A DNA stretch of 6,031 nt from Verrucomicrobiales bacterium. Lineage in GTDB: Bacteria > Verrucomicrobiota > Verrucomicrobiia > Verrucomicrobiales > DEV007. The first letter of the stretch is position 1; the number at the start of each line of letters is the position of its first letter. Shown here in pieces: positions 5,975 to 6,031 of the stretch. A program made the translations under genes and the position numbers. The notes beneath the pieces were generated by a model that was given only the letters and a program-made list of their open reading frames with translations, had not been told where the DNA came from and searched no databases. The stretch covers positions 1 to 6,031 of the forward strand of contig JALRFZ010000218.1 of assembly GCA_023253615.1 (NCBI GenBank). Direction: 5' to 3'.

Positions 5975-6031
5975 CTATCGATATTCCTTCCGATAATACA
6001 ATGGCGTCATCCCCATGTGTTTGCGGAACTG
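5975..6031 (-). CDS. C-terminal end of an AraC/XylS-type regulator (partial)
   Basis: Only the last 18 codons and the TAG stop (5975-5977) are in the window; the gene continues past the right edge. The peptide reads QFRKHMGMTPLYYRKEYR. The pattern F-R-K-x-x-G-M-T-P-x-x-Y-R is the signature end of the second helix-turn-helix in AraC-family DNA-binding domains, normally at or near the protein's C-terminus, which fits the stop placed here. Ligand and targets cannot be told. It is followed after 15 bases by element B, so any shared transcript with the amidase would carry the repeat. Confidence 0.7.
   Translation of the reverse strand, partial: QFRKHMGMTPLYYRKEYR

Overview
The window is GC-rich bacterial chromosome in which every gene I can support lies on the minus strand, so the order of transcription is from high to low coordinates. 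The core is a complete-looking SOS mutagenesis cassette, imuA (4417-5124), imuB (2621-4138) and dnaE2/imuC (2628 down to the left edge, cut by the window after 876 codons). Upstream are a secreted or exported peptidoglycan amidase of the Amidase_2/PGRP type (5197 to about 5877) and the last 18 codons of an AraC-type regulator (5975-6031).

Organism: high GC, and an operator in front of imuA that fits the 14-bp LexA palindrome TGTTC-N4-GAACA, which I recall as the motif described for Verrucomicrobia (9 of 10 defined bases). Together with short inverted repeats built from CGGAA units, this points to Verrucomicrobiota, but this is an inference and no 16S or ribosomal gene is present to confirm it.

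How the genes work together: in the known ImuA-ImuB-DnaE2 mutasome, DNA damage relieves LexA repression. ImuB, an inactive Y-family relative with a clamp-binding motif, then bridges the sliding clamp, ImuA and the error-prone C-family polymerase DnaE2, which does the lesion bypass. The sequence supports that reading: LexA-like box over the imuA promoter, missing catalytic acids in ImuB, a QRPLF clamp motif in ImuB, and intact catalytic aspartates in DnaE2. imuB and dnaE2 overlap by 8 bases, with a strong Shine-Dalgarno sequence for dnaE2 inside the end of imuB.

Non-coding structure: two related inverted-repeat elements (A, 4164-4372; B, 5807-5959) share a 32-base arm with a threefold 9-base CGGAA period but have unrelated interiors. 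A separates imuA from imuB; B lies between the AraC gene and the amidase and seems to supply the amidase's start codon. The two elements have the same polarity, show a compensatory T:A to G:C change between them, and pair best as RNA in the sense (minus) strand. They are the least explained part of the window. No RNA gene, CRISPR array or intact transposase gene was seen, and no plus-strand gene is supported.
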